Shown in pieces: positions 63,371 through 64,000 of a stretch of 64,000 bases of DNA. The first letter of the stretch is position 1; every line of letters begins with the position of its first letter. The notes beneath the pieces are model-generated. The model saw only the letters and a program-made list of their open reading frames with translations, was not told the DNA's origin and did not search any database. The translations under genes and the position numbers were made by a program. Origin of the DNA: Paenibacillus segetis. Its GTDB lineage: Bacteria; Bacillota; Bacilli; Paenibacillales; Paenibacillaceae. The DNA lies in the NCBI RefSeq assembly GCF_014639155.1, contig NZ_BMFT01000001.1, positions 124,001 through 188,000 of the forward strand. Reading direction: 5' to 3'.

Positions 63371-63420
63371 CGCTTCTCGATATGCTTCGTGATCAATAGA
63401 TGGCTTTTTGAACAACCTCT
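63371..63420 (+). repeat. Lone right end of the MITE-like repeat
   Basis: About 50 bp matching 8153-8202 (GATCAATAG-TGGCTTTTTG then AACAAC), ending with the same CTTTTTGAAC terminus. No matching left end is present, so this is a truncated copy or a solo end. Confidence 0.6.
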
Positions 63421-63428
63421 TATACGAC

Positions 63429-63458
63429 GAGGTCCATGCATTTGCGCATGGGCCTTTT
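63429..63458 (+). terminator. Probable terminator after the binding-protein gene
   Basis: AGGTCCATGC pairs with GCATGGGCCTT (one G-T pair and a bulge) around ATTTGC, followed by TTCG. The T run is short. Confidence 0.55.
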
Positions 63459-63569
63459 CGACGTTCCAAAAATATTCGACTCTTACAAGAAGAAATCACA
63501 TGTAAGTGCTGGATCAAACCCAGTATATTTACGGTACTAACATGAACAAGAAGATGGGAGATAAGGTCG

Positions 63570-64000
63570 ATGGATGAATTTCTTGTGAAAATGGACGGGA
63601 TTGAAAAAAGTTTTGCAGGTGTTCAGGTCTTAAAAGATTGCATGTTTGGGTTACGTGCGGGGGAAGTGCACGCTCTTGTTGGGGAGAACGGTGCGGGGAA
63701 ATCGACCATGATGAAAGTATTAACGGGTGTATATCAGAAGGACGAAGGACGCATTCTCTATCAGGGTAAGGAAGTCCGCATTCCTGATACAAGATCTGCT
63801 CAAAAACAAGGCATTAGCATGATTCATCAGGAGATGAATCTGGCTCCCGATCTAACGGTCGCGCAAAACATCTTTATCGGCAAAGAACCCCGGAAAGGCA
63901 TAAAGCTATTTCTTGATGATAAGGAGATGAATAGACAAACCTCTGTTTTGCTGAAGCAAATGAATCTAGATATTGATCCAACTACGCTCGTCTCGAAGCT
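63570..64000 (+). CDS. Sugar ABC transporter ATP-binding protein (RbsA/MglA type), partial
   Basis: The frame opens at ATG 63,570 (GGGAG upstream) and runs to the window edge, about 143 codons. GIEKSFAGVQVLKDC, Walker A GENGAGKSTMMKVLTG, GISMIHQEMNLAPDLTVAQN and IFIGKEP are the N-terminal half of the double-ATPase RbsA/MglA/XylG family. It should energise uptake of a ribose-, galactose- or xylose-like sugar and is presumably controlled by the YesM/YesN pair upstream. Confidence 0.88.
   Translation, partial: MDEFLVKMDGIEKSFAGVQVLKDCMFGLRAGEVHALVGENGAGKSTMMKVLTGVYQKDEGRILYQGKEVRIPDTRSAQKQGISMIHQEMNLAPDLTVAQNIFIGKEPRKGIKLFLDDKEMNRQTSVLLKQMNLDIDPTTLVSK

Overview
The window looks like a chromosomal piece of a Paenibacillus-type Firmicute. 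The reasons are consistent: strong GGAGG-type ribosome binding sites with many GTG and TTG starts, S-layer (SLH) surface proteins, a YesM/YesN two-component pair, Lpl-type sugar transporters without their own ATPase, a stalk/copper-amine-oxidase-like secreted protein, and B. subtilis-like gene pairs (dgkB next to the rRNA uracil methyltransferase; yerB and yerC homologues). No rRNA, tRNA or CRISPR array was seen. The assignment is inference from gene content, not from a marker gene.

Layout. 1-113 is the tail of a probable threonine dehydratase. 511-5689 is a probable six-gene transcript: two ABC-exporter pairs around a YtrA-type GntR repressor, ending in a secreted erythromycin-esterase-like protein, with a promoter and overlapping dyad upstream. 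5742-16000 is housekeeping: a DUF1129-like membrane protein, an esterase, an extradiol-dioxygenase-like protein, a YerB lipoprotein, a DUF47/Pit phosphate operon with a PhoP-box-like array, CorA, a YerC/TrpR-like regulator, CbiX and DgkB. rlmD (16287-17825) marks the edge of a 7.2 kb island.

The island (about 17,787-24,999) is inserted in the 3' end of rlmD. A 27-bp piece of rlmD is repeated at the far end, followed by what appears to be the original rlmD tail (24,973-25,032) and its terminator. Near each end, about 114 bp inside the repeated core, lies the same tandem pair of 11-bp repeats, as expected for integrase arm sites. The integrase is decayed. The AT-rich cargo is a SIR2 gene overlapping a HerA-type ATPase gene (the known Sir2-HerA anti-phage pair), then a SMEK-domain protein and an overlapping gene of unknown family. 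This four-gene cassette is the best candidate for an incompletely described defence system.

25,201-38,445 holds a tRNA-dihydrouridine synthase, an AT-rich secreted GH18 chitinase, a MetE-like methyltransferase, a TetR-controlled YhgE/Pip-like exporter, and a LacI-ABC-PHP-MFS operon behind two LacI-type operators exactly 100 bp apart. 38,505-45,069 holds an extracellular fumarate-reductase-like lipoprotein and a TetR-led operon of an NCS1 permease, a DUF917 protein and a hydantoinase/oxoprolinase-type protein. 45,356-50,350 encodes two large SLH surface proteins. 50,445-57,794 is mixed (DUF4317, quinone-reductase-like flavoprotein with divergent HxlR regulator, SF0329-like, metallo-beta-lactamase fold, NCS2 permease, stalk-domain protein). 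57,989-64,000 has a hydrolase and a sugar-sensing module: YesN, YesM, a membrane-anchored sugar-binding protein, and the start of an RbsA/MglA-type ATPase cut by the window edge.

Two repeat families stand out: a hairpin-rich element of about 283 bp with 10-bp terminal inverted repeats (7914-8196, plus a lone right end at 63,371-63,420), and a degenerate 21-bp near-palindrome TAAGTGTA-N5-TGCARTTA that recurs seven times in two intergenic arrays with spacers of exactly 30 or 41 bp.
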